Shown: piece by piece, positions 1 to 9,291 of the stretch
Numbering within the stretch: the first letter of the stretch is position 1
How the letters are laid out: each line of letters starts with the position of its first letter
Assembly (NCBI GenBank): GCA_018268355.1
Contig: JAFDWR010000002.1
Location: 248,001 to 312,000 of the forward strand
Reading direction: 5' to 3'
DNA length: 64,000 nt
Source: Armatimonadota bacterium
GTDB lineage: Bacteria; Armatimonadota; Fimbriimonadia; Fimbriimonadales; Fimbriimonadaceae
Notes under the pieces: model-generated
Databases searched by the model: none
Told to the model about the DNA's origin: nothing
The model's input: only the letters and a program-made list of their open reading frames with translations
Position numbers and translations under genes: made by a program

Positions 1-248
1 GCCACGGCCATGACGAAGATGACCATCATCTGGCCCGACATCACCGCTTGGGCTTGGCCAGTCGGCGCGACATTGCTCGAGGGCATGTAGCGGGCGAAGG
101 CGAGGAACGTGAGGTTGGCCGCGTTGAGCATGAGCTCAATGCACATGAAGATCACGATGGGGTTGCGGCGGATGACGACACCCACCACGCCGATCGTGAA
201 CATGAAGAGGCCAACGAGAAGGTAGGCAACGAGGGGGACTCCGTTCAT
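1..248 (-). CDS. nuoK: NADH-quinone oxidoreductase subunit K (partial)
   Basis: Membrane subunit of respiratory complex I, part of the proton path. The visible 82 residues start [17 protein letters not shown] and contain the NuoK hallmark [11 protein letters not shown], whose glutamate is the buried membrane carboxylate of the family. Three hydrophobic segments are seen. The gene runs off the left edge, so the C-terminus is missing. The start ATG (248-246) overlaps the TGA of nuoJ as ATGA, so translation is probably coupled. It is the last visible gene of the nuo operon. Confidence 0.95.
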   Translation of the reverse strand, partial: MNGVPLVAYLLVGLFMFTIGVVGVVIRRNPIVIFMCIELMLNAANLTFLAFARYMPSSNVAPTGQAQAVMSGQMMVIFVMAV

Positions 249-784
249 GGGTTCAGCCTCCGCTTGGCAAGCAGAATGGACCCCACGATCCCAACCAGCA
301 GAAGGATGCTGGCGATTTCGAAGGGGTAAAGATAGTTGGAGAACAGGGTGTTCCCGACTGCTTGGGGCGAACCGAAGTTATCGGGCGCCTTTGGCGTTTG
401 AATCTTGATCATCTGGGGCACGATCTGCGAGGCGATGAGGGAGAAGAGGCCCAGACCCAGCATGATGCCCACCGGTAGCTTGATGTCGAGCTTCTCGTCC
501 TTGTCCGTTTGGATCGCGCCCAGGTTGAGGAGCATGATCACGAACAGGAAGAGGACCATGATCGCGCCGGTGTAAACGACGATCTGGACGATGCCGAGCA
601 TCTCGCAGTTCAGCGTGAAGTAAAGGAACGCGAGAACAAAGAAGTTCAGGACCAAGCAGAGCGCGGACCGAATCGCGTTTCGGAAGAAGATCACGCCCAC
701 TGCCGAGGCCATCGCGATCCCCGCCAGGAGCAAGAAGATCCCGAGTTCGGGAGTCGGCTTCACGGGAAGTTTCGACAGATCCAT
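245..784 (-). CDS. nuoJ: NADH-quinone oxidoreductase subunit J
   Basis: Five-helix membrane subunit of complex I, 179 residues, a usual length for the family. The third helix carries the conserved [20 protein letters not shown] stretch, which contains the pi-bulge tyrosine region. The start lies 3 bases after the nuoH stop and the stop overlaps the nuoK start, so the three are one transcription unit. In most bacteria nuoI sits between nuoH and nuoJ; here they are directly adjacent. Confidence 0.95.
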   Translation of the reverse strand: MDLSKLPVKPTPELGIFLLLAGIAMASAVGVIFFRNAIRSALCLVLNFFVLAFLYFTLNCEMLGIVQIVVYTGAIMVLFLFVIMLLNLGAIQTDKDEKLDIKLPVGIMLGLGLFSLIASQIVPQMIKIQTPKAPDNFGSPQAVGNTLFSNYLYPFEIASILLLVGIVGSILLAKRRLNP

Positions 785-787
785 GAT

Positions 788-2161
788 TTAGTTCACCGCC
801 TCCGCAACTCGTTCGGGGTCGACTTCGACCACTGGGGCGGGCTTGCCGCCAACCATCTTGACCGTACGAACCTCGAGATCGGCGCCCTTGTCGATCGACT
901 TCAGGAGTCGCCAGAGCGTGAAGACGACCACACCGGCCACGACCCACATGCCGATTCCTGCCGCCGAGCCGTATCGAGCGGAGATAAAGATCCAGGTCGC
1001 CACCGCCATGAAGTTGAGCGTGGCGAGGGGGAGCATCGATCGCCAACCGATCGACATGAGCTGGTCGTAGCGAAGCCTGGGGAGCGTGGCTCGGAGCCAG
1101 ATGTAGAACGTGAGTCCCGCGATGATCTTGCCGACCATCCAGATCGGCGAGAGGTAGATCGTCATCGACTTCATGAAGCCGAAGAGGCCGTTCAGGACGG
1201 GCGAGTTGTCGGCGAGGAAGCCCCAATTGATCGGAACGATGTTCCAGCCGCCGAGGAAGACGGTGGCGAACACCGCGGAGAAGATGAACATCGCCGCGTA
1301 CTCACCCATGAAGTAGACCGCGAACTTCATCGAGCTGTACTCGGTGTGGTAGCCGGCGATGAGTTCGTTTTCAGCCTCCGGAAGGTCGAACGGGGCTCGG
1401 TTCGTTTCTGCGACCATACAGACGAGGAAGATGATGCCGCTGATGAACCCGTAGGGAGTGAGGATGAACCAGTTCTGGAAGATCTGGCCGTAGCCGCCCA
1501 TGCCCCAGAGCGGCTGCTCTTGCATCGCGACCATGTCGGTCATCCGCAGGCTGCCGGTGGCGAGAACGATCGCGGCAAGCGACATGCCCATCGAAAGTTC
1601 GTAGCTGATGAGCTGGGCCGAGGATCGCAGGCCACCCATGAGCGAGTACTTGTTGTTGCCCGCATAGCCGCCGAGCACGACGCCATAGACGCCGAGCGAG
1701 CTAATCGCAAGCATGTACAGCACGCCGATGTTCACGTCGGCGACCGGAGTGAGCAGCGTGTACGGGCCAAACGGGATCGTCGCACCGAGCGCGAACGCCG
1801 GGAAAAGGGCGAGCGCGGGAGCGAGGAAGTAGATCACGCGGTCGACGCTCGCGGGGGTGACGTCTTCCTTAAAGAACAGCTTGACGCCGTCCGCAATCGG
1901 CTGAAGAAGACCGAACAGCTTGAACTTTCGGCCGCGCAGTCCCGGCGGAAGGATCTTCCAGTGGGCCGGAAGCCGGAAGTTCCCGACTCGGTTCGGACCG
2001 ATTCGGTCCTGCATCCAACTGAGAAGTCGTCGCTCGTACCAGATGATTCCAGGAACGAGGGTGAGGATCGGCAGAACGAGGAGAAGCGCCCGGATCACGG
2101 CCTGCACGATTGGCGGCCACTTGGCGAATCCCTCCATCAGCTGTTGTAACCACTGGATCAT
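788..2161 (-). CDS. nuoH: NADH-quinone oxidoreductase subunit H
   Basis: Complex I membrane subunit that forms part of the quinone-binding chamber. Family signatures seen include PNRVGNF near the N-terminus, GLLQPIADGVKLFFKED, and AETNRAPFDLPEAENELIAG followed by GYHTEYSSMKFAVYFMGEY. At 457 residues it is well over the usual 325-365. The excess is an N-terminal region with an extra hydrophobic helix, and a C-terminal extension with an additional membrane segment and a charged tail ending PAPVVEVDPERVAEAVN. It lies between nuoG and nuoJ, with 43 bases to the nuoG stop. Confidence 0.95.
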   Translation of the reverse strand: MIQWLQQLMEGFAKWPPIVQAVIRALLLVLPILTLVPGIIWYERRLLSWMQDRIGPNRVGNFRLPAHWKILPPGLRGRKFKLFGLLQPIADGVKLFFKEDVTPASVDRVIYFLAPALALFPAFALGATIPFGPYTLLTPVADVNIGVLYMLAISSLGVYGVVLGGYAGNNKYSLMGGLRSSAQLISYELSMGMSLAAIVLATGSLRMTDMVAMQEQPLWGMGGYGQIFQNWFILTPYGFISGIIFLVCMVAETNRAPFDLPEAENELIAGYHTEYSSMKFAVYFMGEYAAMFIFSAVFATVFLGGWNIVPINWGFLADNSPVLNGLFGFMKSMTIYLSPIWMVGKIIAGLTFYIWLRATLPRLRYDQLMSIGWRSMLPLATLNFMAVATWIFISARYGSAAGIGMWVVAGVVVFTLWRLLKSIDKGADLEVRTVKMVGGKPAPVVEVDPERVAEAVN

Positions 2162-2204
2162 CGTTTAGCTCCTCAATCTACCTTGCCGACCCGTTCCCTG
2201 ACCG

Positions 2205-4226
2205 TCAGACAAGCGGCAAACCCTCCGTCGGCAACTGGTTGAAAGAGTGGTTGGCAAAGGCGGCAACTTCGGCCCCGAGCGCGCGGCCGACCTCGTCGGC
2301 ATTGAACCAGGGGCGTCCCGGCTTGAGACGCAGCGAAATCTCGCTGAACGCCTTCCAGGCGGGCTTGGCCTCGCCCTTGGCGGGAAGCACGGCACCGAAC
2401 CGCTGGATGTGGCGGTCGGCGTTGGTGTAGGTTCCGTCGGCTTCGGCGGGAGCGGTCATCGGGAGGACGACGCTCGCATAGGGGAAGGCGCCGTTCTTGG
2501 TGTGGGCCTGGACGACGAGGAAGGCGACGTTCTCAAGGGCGGCCTGGACGAGGTCGTGGTCTTCGCAGACCTCGAACGGGTCCACGCCGAGGAGCCAAAG
2601 CGCGTCGAGCTTGCCATCGCGGGCGTCGGCCAGGATCTGGGCCGACCGCTTGGTTCCGGTCCCGATTCCGATTTCTGCTGCGCCTTGGTCGTTGGCGTTT
2701 AGTGCGTAGTTTCGAAGCTCGCCGAGACCCTTGAGCGCGCCGAGTGCGTCGTGGGCACCGGGTCGGTTGAGCAATTCGTGGGAGGTGATGATCGCGGTTG
2801 AGCTCGTCAGGTGGGCGGCGGCAGCGGCGATCTTCTCGGCGGGAACGCCGGTGAGCTTGGCGGCGGCTTCGACCGACTTGCCGGCCTTCGCGTCGGCAAG
2901 GGCTTGGGCGAGGGTCGCCTCGGTTCCCGGCTGGTAGTTCAGCACCAGTTCGGCGAAGCTGTCGGCGTCGGTCGCCTGGTCGTGAGCGACAATCACCTTC
3001 GCGCCGTTCTTGAACCACGCCTTTCGGACGCGGAGGAAGACAATCGGCAGCTCATCGGCGAGAGACGAACCGAAGACGAGGATCGACGGGGCGTCCTCGA
3101 TGGAAGCGATGCTCGGCTTGGCGTGAGTCGGATCAGCGATCGGAGCGACCTTGGTCCAGTTGTAGTCGAGCTCGTTCGACTTGAATCCTTCGTTGAAGAG
3201 CTTCTTCCAAGCGAAGAGGTCTTCGTTGGAGTTGGCGTTGCCACCAAGTCCCGCCGTGTTGGTCGAGCTCGTGAAGGCGCGGATACAGTCCGAATAGGCT
3301 TCGGACCAGTTCGTTTCAACAAGAGCGGTTCCTCGTCGGACAAGCGGGACGTTCAGTCGGTCGGGGCTGTTGTAAAAGTCGTGGCCGAACTTGCCGCGGT
3401 CACAAGTCCACTCTTCGTTGATCGCCTCATTGGTTCGACCGTTGATGCGGACGACCTTGTCGACTCGGTAGTCCATCCAGACGTTGCAGCCATTAGAGCA
3501 GTTGGTGCAGATCGCGGGGCGGGTCTGGAGGTCCCACGGGCGAGCGCGGAATCGGTACTTCGAGCTCGTGAGTGCGCCGACGGGGCAGATTTCGATGACG
3601 TTGCCGCTGAATTTCGATTCGAACTCCATCAGGCCAAACGTCGAAGGCTGCATGTTCGCGCCGCGGAATCGGAATGCAAGCTGGGAGTCGCCCGAGATCT
3701 CCTCGGTGAAGCGGACGCAGCGTCCGCACTGGATGCACCGCTCGAGGTCGAGGGTGACGTACTTGCTGAGCGGGTAGGCCTTGGGCAGGTGTCGCTTGAT
3801 CTCGACGTAGCGGCTCGTCGAGGGGCCATAGAAAAGCGTGTTGTTCTGGAGCGGGCATTCGCCGCCACGGTCGCAGATCGGGCAGTCGAGCGGGTGGTTG
3901 ACGAGGAGGAACTCGAGAACGCCCTTTCGGTCGCGGTGGACGGCTTCGGTGTCGGTGTAGACGACCATTCCCTCGCTCGCGGGCAGGGTACAGGCGGCCT
4001 GGGGCTTGGGCATCTTTCGGACGCTGCCATCGGGCTGCTTGAAGCCGACCTCAACGATGCACATCCGGCACATGCCCACCGGCTTCATGCGCGGGTGGTA
4101 GCAAAAGATTGGAATTTCGAAGCCCAGTCGTTTGACCGATTCGACAATCAACTCGCCCTTGGGGACGGTGAGTTCAAGGTCGTTGACGGTAATCGTGACG
4201 GTCTCAATCTGGGTCGCGGCGGCCAT
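2205..4226 (-). CDS. nuoG: NADH-quinone oxidoreductase subunit G
   Basis: Peripheral-arm iron-sulfur subunit of complex I, 673 residues. An N-terminal 2Fe-2S ferredoxin domain has C42, C53, C56 and C79. The His-Cys 4Fe-4S motif (HPLDCPICDRGGECPLQ) follows, then a ferredoxin-like pair starting CIQCGRC and CPVGAL. The CTNCSNGCN motif with a distant cysteine (EEWTCDRG) matches the extra N7 cluster found in some bacterial NuoG proteins. The rest is a molybdopterin-oxidoreductase-like domain with no sign of cofactor function. A Shine-Dalgarno-like AGAAGGA lies before the ATG. It is the first nuo gene in the window, so nuoA-F and nuoI must be elsewhere. Confidence 0.95.
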   Translation of the reverse strand: MAAATQIETVTITVNDLELTVPKGELIVESVKRLGFEIPIFCYHPRMKPVGMCRMCIVEVGFKQPDGSVRKMPKPQAACTLPASEGMVVYTDTEAVHRDRKGVLEFLLVNHPLDCPICDRGGECPLQNNTLFYGPSTSRYVEIKRHLPKAYPLSKYVTLDLERCIQCGRCVRFTEEISGDSQLAFRFRGANMQPSTFGLMEFESKFSGNVIEICPVGALTSSKYRFRARPWDLQTRPAICTNCSNGCNVWMDYRVDKVVRINGRTNEAINEEWTCDRGKFGHDFYNSPDRLNVPLVRRGTALVETNWSEAYSDCIRAFTSSTNTAGLGGNANSNEDLFAWKKLFNEGFKSNELDYNWTKVAPIADPTHAKPSIASIEDAPSILVFGSSLADELPIVFLRVRKAWFKNGAKVIVAHDQATDADSFAELVLNYQPGTEATLAQALADAKAGKSVEAAAKLTGVPAEKIAAAAAHLTSSTAIITSHELLNRPGAHDALGALKGLGELRNYALNANDQGAAEIGIGTGTKRSAQILADARDGKLDALWLLGVDPFEVCEDHDLVQAALENVAFLVVQAHTKNGAFPYASVVLPMTAPAEADGTYTNADRHIQRFGAVLPAKGEAKPAWKAFSEISLRLKPGRPWFNADEVGRALGAEVAAFANHSFNQLPTEGLPLV

Positions 4227-4466
4227 AGAATTCCTTCTGCTCTCCGTGTGTCATACGAGGTGACGCACGGAGTCGTCATGACGATTTGACGCCGCAGAGA
4301 ATACCTGCCAAGTTCCTTGAGGATTTGACCCCCCACCGCCCTCGCCCCATATTTTCACCAGGTTTGCTGAGCAATTGGCGAATCGGCAGATAGAATGAAG
4401 TGGAATTCAACACGTCGCGAGCGGCGAGGCTTCGTCGTATCGCACCCAAAACGGACTCGTTCCCTT

Positions 4467-6728
4467 ATGAATCGTTTTAGATCCTTACACTGCTTCACTC
4501 TCATCCTTGCCGCAGCGGCAGCATGGGCGCAGGGCACAAGGGCTGGCGATACGGCACGCGCGTATCGTAAGTCTGCACCCGTCGCCTCTTCTCCGCTCAA
4601 CGTCCGAACCCTTCCCAAGATCGATCCCAAGCTGAGTCCGGTCCGCAACGAGATCGAGAACATGTTTGAACCCGCTTGGATGCGGGCAGTCGGCGAGCCC
4701 TCGAGCGGACTCATCGGCGAGATGGTCCCGGGCAAGCTGATCAAGGAAGGCGCGCGATGGCCGTCGGTGAACGACACCCGATGGACTCCCGGCGACCCCA
4801 GCCTTGCCGTCGGTCCGAACCACGTCGTCGTCACCGTGAACACTCGCGTTGCGATTTACAACAAGGCGGGCGCTCAGGCTTCGAACGTCGACCTTGCCAC
4901 CTTCTTCGCTGGAATGTCGGTCGCTCCGGTCAGCGTTTTTGACCCTCGCGTCACCTACGACATTTCGACCGGTCGCTACTACCTCATCGTGCTCGACCAG
5001 TCGGGCGCCAATGCAACGTTCCCGCAGGGCATGAGCCGCATGTACCTCGCCGTGAGCCGAACCAGCGACCCGACGGGCGTTTGGGATCGCTACTGGTGGG
5101 ATGCTCGCTACCTGCCGGCAGGCGGTGGTTCGCGATGGATGGACTATCCCGCGCTAGGTTTCACCAATAACGCGATCATCCTGAACGGCAACATGTTCCA
5201 GCTCGTTTCGCCGGGCGGAACCGGCGGCGTCCAGTTCATGGTCATTCCGAAGTCGAACGTCCTCGCGGGGACGCCGGCGGCGGCAAGCTACGTCTTCTTC
5301 TCGAACGCCTTTACGGCCCAGGGCTGCGATGTCATTGACTCGTCGACCGGCTATGCGCTTTCGCGACAGAACTCGACGACCCTTCAGGTCTTCCAGCTCA
5401 ACAACCTCATCACCACGCCGACGATCAGCTCGGTCTTTGTGACGGTTCCGAGCTTTTCTTCGCCCGGAGCCGGTGCCCTGATCCCGGGTGGTGGCCGAAT
5501 CGACGCTCTTGATGGTCGAATCCTTAGCGCGCAGTATCGTGCGGGGCGCATTGTCGCCAGCCACGGCATCAACAGCGCAGACCCCTTCCAGGGTCGATGG
5601 TACGAAGTCAGCATCACGCCTTCGCCGTTCGCCGCGACGCTTCTTCAATCGGGCAACCTCACTTCCTCGGGCTTCAGCTGCATCATGCCGGCGATTCACC
5701 AGAACGCCTTCCGTGACACCGCAGCGGTGTTCACGCGATGCGCTTCGACCCAGAACCCGCAGTTCGCGGTCGCCGGACGCCTCAACACTGATCCGGCCGG
5801 CCAGATGACGGGTCCGACGATCCTCGCCAACAGCACGACCACGACCTACACGACCTCGACGGGCGCCCGTTGGGGTGACTACTTCGCCGTTGCGGTCGAC
5901 CCGGTCGACCAGTGCACCTTCTGGGGTGTCGCGATGATGACGAACGGTACGCAGTGGCGAACCGAAGTCAACTCGTGGACGGTGTCGGCTCCGCGAACCG
6001 TCGGCCTGAACGCGGTCGCTCCCGTGAATGGCGGAACGAGCACCACCGGCACTGTGACCCTCAGCGGCACGGCGCAAGTGGGTGGCACCGTTGTCAACCT
6101 CACGAGCTCGAACCCGACGATCCTGACCGTCCCCGCGACGGTGACGATCCCAGAGGGCTCGACGAGCGCGAACTACACGATCAACACGACCGCAATTGCT
6201 CCGCCCAACCAGAACGTGACGATCAGCGCCTCCGCGCTCGGTACGTCGGCGAACACGTCGGTCCAAGTGAAGTGGGTGACCGCCAACGTTGGCCCTTCGA
6301 GCTTCACCTCGAACGGCTTCTATCCGACCGGTGACCTGAACGCGCTCCAAGCGATTGACGGCGTGTTCCTCTCGGTCCAGAAGGATCCCGCTTCGGTGAT
6401 CACGAACCCGGTCACCTTTGAGTGCACGGGTACCGTCCCGACCACCACGCCTGCGGCGATGACGCTTCGGCTGAACTTCCGAAATCGTGGCGCGGGTGCC
6501 GCTCAGGCCTCGATCAGCGCTTGGAACTGGACCACGAACTCGTGGGTTCTGCTCCGACGCTTCAACGTGACGCGCACGTTCATCACGCTTGATAGCGTGA
6601 TCTCTGGTCCGACCGCGTTTGTGAACGCTTCGGGTCAGGTTCGTATGCAGGTGAGCGTCCTACCTGAAGTGCCGAGCTTCGAAGTCCGCAACGACTACGA
6701 CCTCGTGCAGTGGATCGTGACCCAGTAA
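4467..6728 (+). CDS. secreted protein with Ig-like repeat
   Basis: I do not recognise a named family for the whole 753-residue protein. Starting at the internal ATG (4467) gives a clean signal peptide, MNRFRSLHCFTLILAAAAAW, cleaved near AQG. An in-frame ATG at 4395 would add 24 basic residues in front and looks less likely. The middle is rich in aromatic, Gly and Ser residues and resembles exported beta-propeller-type proteins. Around residues 510-600 there is an Ig-like module (SSNPTILTVPATVTIPEGST) of the type common in Armatimonadota surface proteins. The C-terminus is beta-rich with no anchor. Function unknown; secreted or surface location inferred. A strong hairpin follows at 6754. Confidence 0.8.
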   Translation: MNRFRSLHCFTLILAAAAAWAQGTRAGDTARAYRKSAPVASSPLNVRTLPKIDPKLSPVRNEIENMFEPAWMRAVGEPSSGLIGEMVPGKLIKEGARWPSVNDTRWTPGDPSLAVGPNHVVVTVNTRVAIYNKAGAQASNVDLATFFAGMSVAPVSVFDPRVTYDISTGRYYLIVLDQSGANATFPQGMSRMYLAVSRTSDPTGVWDRYWWDARYLPAGGGSRWMDYPALGFTNNAIILNGNMFQLVSPGGTGGVQFMVIPKSNVLAGTPAAASYVFFSNAFTAQGCDVIDSSTGYALSRQNSTTLQVFQLNNLITTPTISSVFVTVPSFSSPGAGALIPGGGRIDALDGRILSAQYRAGRIVASHGINSADPFQGRWYEVSITPSPFAATLLQSGNLTSSGFSCIMPAIHQNAFRDTAAVFTRCASTQNPQFAVAGRLNTDPAGQMTGPTILANSTTTTYTTSTGARWGDYFAVAVDPVDQCTFWGVAMMTNGTQWRTEVNSWTVSAPRTVGLNAVAPVNGGTSTTGTVTLSGTAQVGGTVVNLTSSNPTILTVPATVTIPEGSTSANYTINTTAIAPPNQNVTISASALGTSANTSVQVKWVTANVGPSSFTSNGFYPTGDLNALQAIDGVFLSVQKDPASVITNPVTFECTGTVPTTTPAAMTLRLNFRNRGAGAAQASISAWNWTTNSWVLLRRFNVTRTFITLDSVISGPTAFVNASGQVRMQVSVLPEVPSFEVRNDYDLVQWIVTQ

Positions 6729-6753
6729 GGGTTGCGATTGGCAAAAGCAAATT

Positions 6754-6780
6754 CGGGGGAGCCTCAGCGAGGCTCCCCCG
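6754..6780. terminator. bidirectional hairpin between convergent genes
   Basis: A 12-base perfect stem (CGGGGGAGCCTC / GAGGCTCCCCCG) closes a three-base loop. It lies between the convergent genes ending at 6728 and 6803, so it could end transcripts from both sides. There is no long T tract; only short T runs follow. Confidence 0.75.
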
Positions 6781-6802
6781 AGTTCATTTTGGGTGGTGTG
6801 GG

Positions 6803-7462
6803 TTAGCTTGGCGTTTGGTCCCGCTCGGGGGCATCAGGACGTGGATCCTTGAACTCCGTTACGTCCTTCACGTGGCGGTAATGGATGAACAGCAGCCCAA
6901 TGCTGAGGATCACGACGAGAATGTCCATTGCTTGCCCAAGTTTGCTCATCCGCGGATATTCGAAGATGACGGCGACCGAAGCGCCGGAAGCAAGCAGGAG
7001 GGCGACGAACATGATCGGCTCGGCGAAGATAAACTTCCTCAGCCCAAAGGGCGCCTTGGAGTCAGCTTCCCAGTCACGAATTTCCTTGCAATCGAGGATC
7101 GCCTTGAGGTTGTCCATGTTCCACGTCTCGGGGGACACCAGTTCGGCTTCGTAGACCAGTTCAATATTCCGATCGAGCTTGGTCAGATGGTATTCGAGAG
7201 GAGCGGTGAGGAAACCCTGTCTGAGCCACAGCTGCAGGCAGCTCAACTCGAGATCAAGCGACAGCGCAAAGCAGCGGGCAACTGCTTCAGGTGAGCTCAT
7301 GTTTTCCTTCTCAGGCGGGATCAAAAGTGAAAACTCTCTTTGAAGCCTGCGAACCTCCTGGATGGCGAGCTTCTTGGTTTTTCTCAGCTTGCCGAAAACG
7401 GGTCGCCGGACCACATTTTGTGCCTCGTCCTTGGCAATCGAATGCCGGAACCAATTCAACAC
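6803..7462 (-). CDS. orphan membrane protein, paralog of upstream gene
   Basis: I do not recognise the family. About 219 residues: a soluble helical N-terminal part (roughly 1-130), then two membrane helices (FAEPIMFVALLLASGASVAVI and AMDILVVILSIGLLFI) and a short charged tail. It shares a layout and the motif WN(M/L)..L(K/R).(I/M)L with the gene just upstream, so the two are tandem paralogs. I prefer the GTG at 7462, one base after the upstream stop and preceded by GGAGG. The longer TTG-initiated reading at 7486 has no obvious ribosome site. Function unknown. Confidence 0.7.
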   Translation of the reverse strand: MLNWFRHSIAKDEAQNVVRRPVFGKLRKTKKLAIQEVRRLQREFSLLIPPEKENMSSPEAVARCFALSLDLELSCLQLWLRQGFLTAPLEYHLTKLDRNIELVYEAELVSPETWNMDNLKAILDCKEIRDWEADSKAPFGLRKFIFAEPIMFVALLLASGASVAVIFEYPRMSKLGQAMDILVVILSIGLLFIHYRHVKDVTEFKDPRPDAPERDQTPS

Positions 7463-7463
7463 G

Positions 7464-8093
7464 TTAAATGCTTTCCTCCAAGCCAACTTGCCCTGGACCT
7501 CGGTCCTTGCGGGGGAAGGTCTTTTTCCACCATTGAGAAATGATCGGGCTCATCCAGAGAAGCAGGAACATCATGGCCACCGTCTCAAGGCGAGCCATGA
7601 ACTGGTTGAAGCTAATGTGTCCCATAAGCCGCTCAAACGTGCCTAAACCTAGCAGTACTGAGCCCCAGATGATCACAAATCCCAGGTTCGGGTTGGTCCA
7701 GAGCCACCGACGAAAGGTTTTGGGACCCCTCATCATCCTCTCCCACTCCTGCAGTTGTTTGCTTTCCAGCATCTTGCGAAGCCGCACGAGGTTCCATTCT
7801 CCGCTGGCGATGATGGGAATGTGGGGGACGCGCTCAACAAGCTCATCGAGTCGGTCCAGTTGCTCGGCGAACGAGGTTCCGGAATAACTGGGCCCAATCG
7901 ACCCCTCAAGCACGAGCAAAAAAGCGCGGATGAGTCCCGCGTTCAGAGCGTCTCGTGGGGTGAGTTCGACCTGCTTTTTCACCTCTTCGGGCAGCTTCTC
8001 AGGTTCAACCGCGTAGACGCTGATCTCTTTGGCAAGCTCGCTGCACTCGCGCTTTGTCGCGAGCATCTCATACCGTGGTCCTGAAAAGTACAT
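7464..8093 (-). CDS. orphan membrane protein, tandem paralog
   Basis: Unrecognised family, 209 residues from the ATG at 8093, which follows GGGAAGGGAG. A longer in-frame reading to 8192 would run through a clear terminator hairpin of the neighbouring gene, so it is rejected. The N-terminal half is helical and charged (ELAKEISVYAVEPEKLPEEV). Two membrane helices follow near residues 130-150 and 165-185 (LGFVIIWGSVLLGLGTF; TVAMMFLLLWMSPII). It is paralogous to the next gene downstream, and the two are probably cotranscribed. Nothing shows a catalytic site. Confidence 0.7.
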   Translation of the reverse strand: MYFSGPRYEMLATKRECSELAKEISVYAVEPEKLPEEVKKQVELTPRDALNAGLIRAFLLVLEGSIGPSYSGTSFAEQLDRLDELVERVPHIPIIASGEWNLVRLRKMLESKQLQEWERMMRGPKTFRRWLWTNPNLGFVIIWGSVLLGLGTFERLMGHISFNQFMARLETVAMMFLLLWMSPIISQWWKKTFPRKDRGPGQVGLEESI

Positions 8094-8135
8094 CGCTCCC
8101 TTCCCTACCTTACAACACCTAGCCCACCCGTAACC

Positions 8136-8180
8136 AAAACAAAAACCCCAGCCCACCGGAGACAAACCGGCGGACTGAGG
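8136..8180 (-). terminator. intrinsic terminator after WD40 gene
   Basis: Read on the minus strand, a 14-base stem (CCTCAGTCCGCCGG with CCGGTGGGCTGGGG, three G-U pairs) and a 7-base loop are followed directly by TTTTTGTTTT. This is a textbook intrinsic terminator for the WD40 gene ending at 8207. It also fixes the start of the next gene below it. Confidence 0.9.
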
Positions 8181-8206
8181 TTCCGAAGGCAATCAGTAGC
8201 CGGGCG

Positions 8207-9193
8207 TTAGCCGCGGCCTTTCTTCTTCTTCGTGGTCGGCGCGGACGAAGCACCCTGCGGCGGGGTCAGCGTTCGAACCTGGAGTGCGTCGTCGATGCCG
8301 GTCGTGATGAGGTACTTGCCATCGGCGGTGAAGGTGATCGGCGAGCCGATCGCGGACTGGTCCGGGATCGTGGCGATCGGGAGGAACGTGGCCGCATCCC
8401 AGAGTCGAACCGTGCGGTCCGAGCTGCTGGAGGCGATGATCTTGCCGTTCGGGCTGTAGGCAACCTTGCGAACGTAGTCCTCGTGGCCCGAGAGCACGGC
8501 GAGGCGGGTCCAGGTCTTGGCGTTCCAAATGATGACGCGCTGGTCGCGACCGGCGGTGACGACCTTGGTGCCATCCGGGGACCACGCCATGTCGAACGCG
8601 CCGTGGGCCTCATTGGTGGCGGGGTTCACGTACTTGCCGCTTCCCTTGCTCGCGCCGTTCGTGGCAAAGGCGCGCACGCCGCCGCCCATGTCGAGCACGC
8701 CGCAGGCAATCAGCTCGGACTTCGGCGAGAAAGCGGTGCCGTAGACGTTGGCGCCCTTACCGGCAAACGTGGCGGCCTTCTTTCCAGTCGAAGTGAAGAC
8801 GTTGGCCACGTCATCGTCGCCCGTGCTCACAAACATCGAACCCGAGGCGTTCCACGAGAGCTTGTTGATCGGGCGGATGTGGTTGATGATGATCTTGGTG
8901 TTTTTGCCCGAGGCGACGTCCCAGAAGTAGATCTTGGCGCGTTCGTCGCCGCTGAGGATGACCTTGCCATCGGGCTTCCAAGCCACCGCGCGGGCGGGAA
9001 CCGCATGTCCGGCGAACTGCTTCACGGTGCCCGCAGTGGGGTCGATGATGCGAACGAGGTTATCTTCGGTCGAAGCAACGAACATCCGGCCGGTGGGGGC
9101 AGGAGCGATGGAAAGCGGTCGAATCGTGGGATAGGTCTTCGTGGTCCACGTGATGGTCAGGGACCCGAGCAGGAGAGGAGTAAGGCTCAACAT
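8207..9193 (-). CDS. exported WD40-repeat beta-propeller protein
   Basis: 328 residues from the ATG at 9193. This start gives a hydrophobic leader MLSLTPLLLGSLTITW, so export is likely. Six or seven WD40-like blades are visible, e.g. AVAWKPDGKVILSGDERAKI, then DMAWSPDGTKVVTAGRDQRV and KVAYSPNGKIIASSSSDRTV ending RLWD. The C-terminus is basic (TKKKKGRG). WD40 propellers bind partners rather than catalyse; the partner is unknown. The ORF extends upstream to 9280, but that part has no ribosome site and would destroy the leader. It is divergent from the gene at 9292 and ends at an intrinsic terminator. Confidence 0.85.
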   Translation of the reverse strand: MLSLTPLLLGSLTITWTTKTYPTIRPLSIAPAPTGRMFVASTEDNLVRIIDPTAGTVKQFAGHAVPARAVAWKPDGKVILSGDERAKIYFWDVASGKNTKIIINHIRPINKLSWNASGSMFVSTGDDDVANVFTSTGKKAATFAGKGANVYGTAFSPKSELIACGVLDMGGGVRAFATNGASKGSGKYVNPATNEAHGAFDMAWSPDGTKVVTAGRDQRVIIWNAKTWTRLAVLSGHEDYVRKVAYSPNGKIIASSSSDRTVRLWDAATFLPIATIPDQSAIGSPITFTADGKYLITTGIDDALQVRTLTPPQGASSAPTTKKKKGRG

Positions 9194-9291
9194 GGTGAAA
9201 GGTGTACATGAATAGAACGGTTGGGACGGCGAAATGTGCGTCCAGTTGCCGCGACTTTGCAAGCAATTTCGCGAGGCCATAATGGGAGACG

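Noticed and set aside
509-2149. Long plus-strand open frame (546 codons) over nuoH and nuoJ
   Set aside because: Antisense shadow of high-G+C genes: highly charged, repetitive Arg/Glu/Asp composition and no domain.
8094-8192. Longer start for the membrane protein at 7464-8093
   Set aside because: Would translate through the intrinsic terminator of the WD40 gene; the ATG at 8093 has a strong ribosome site.
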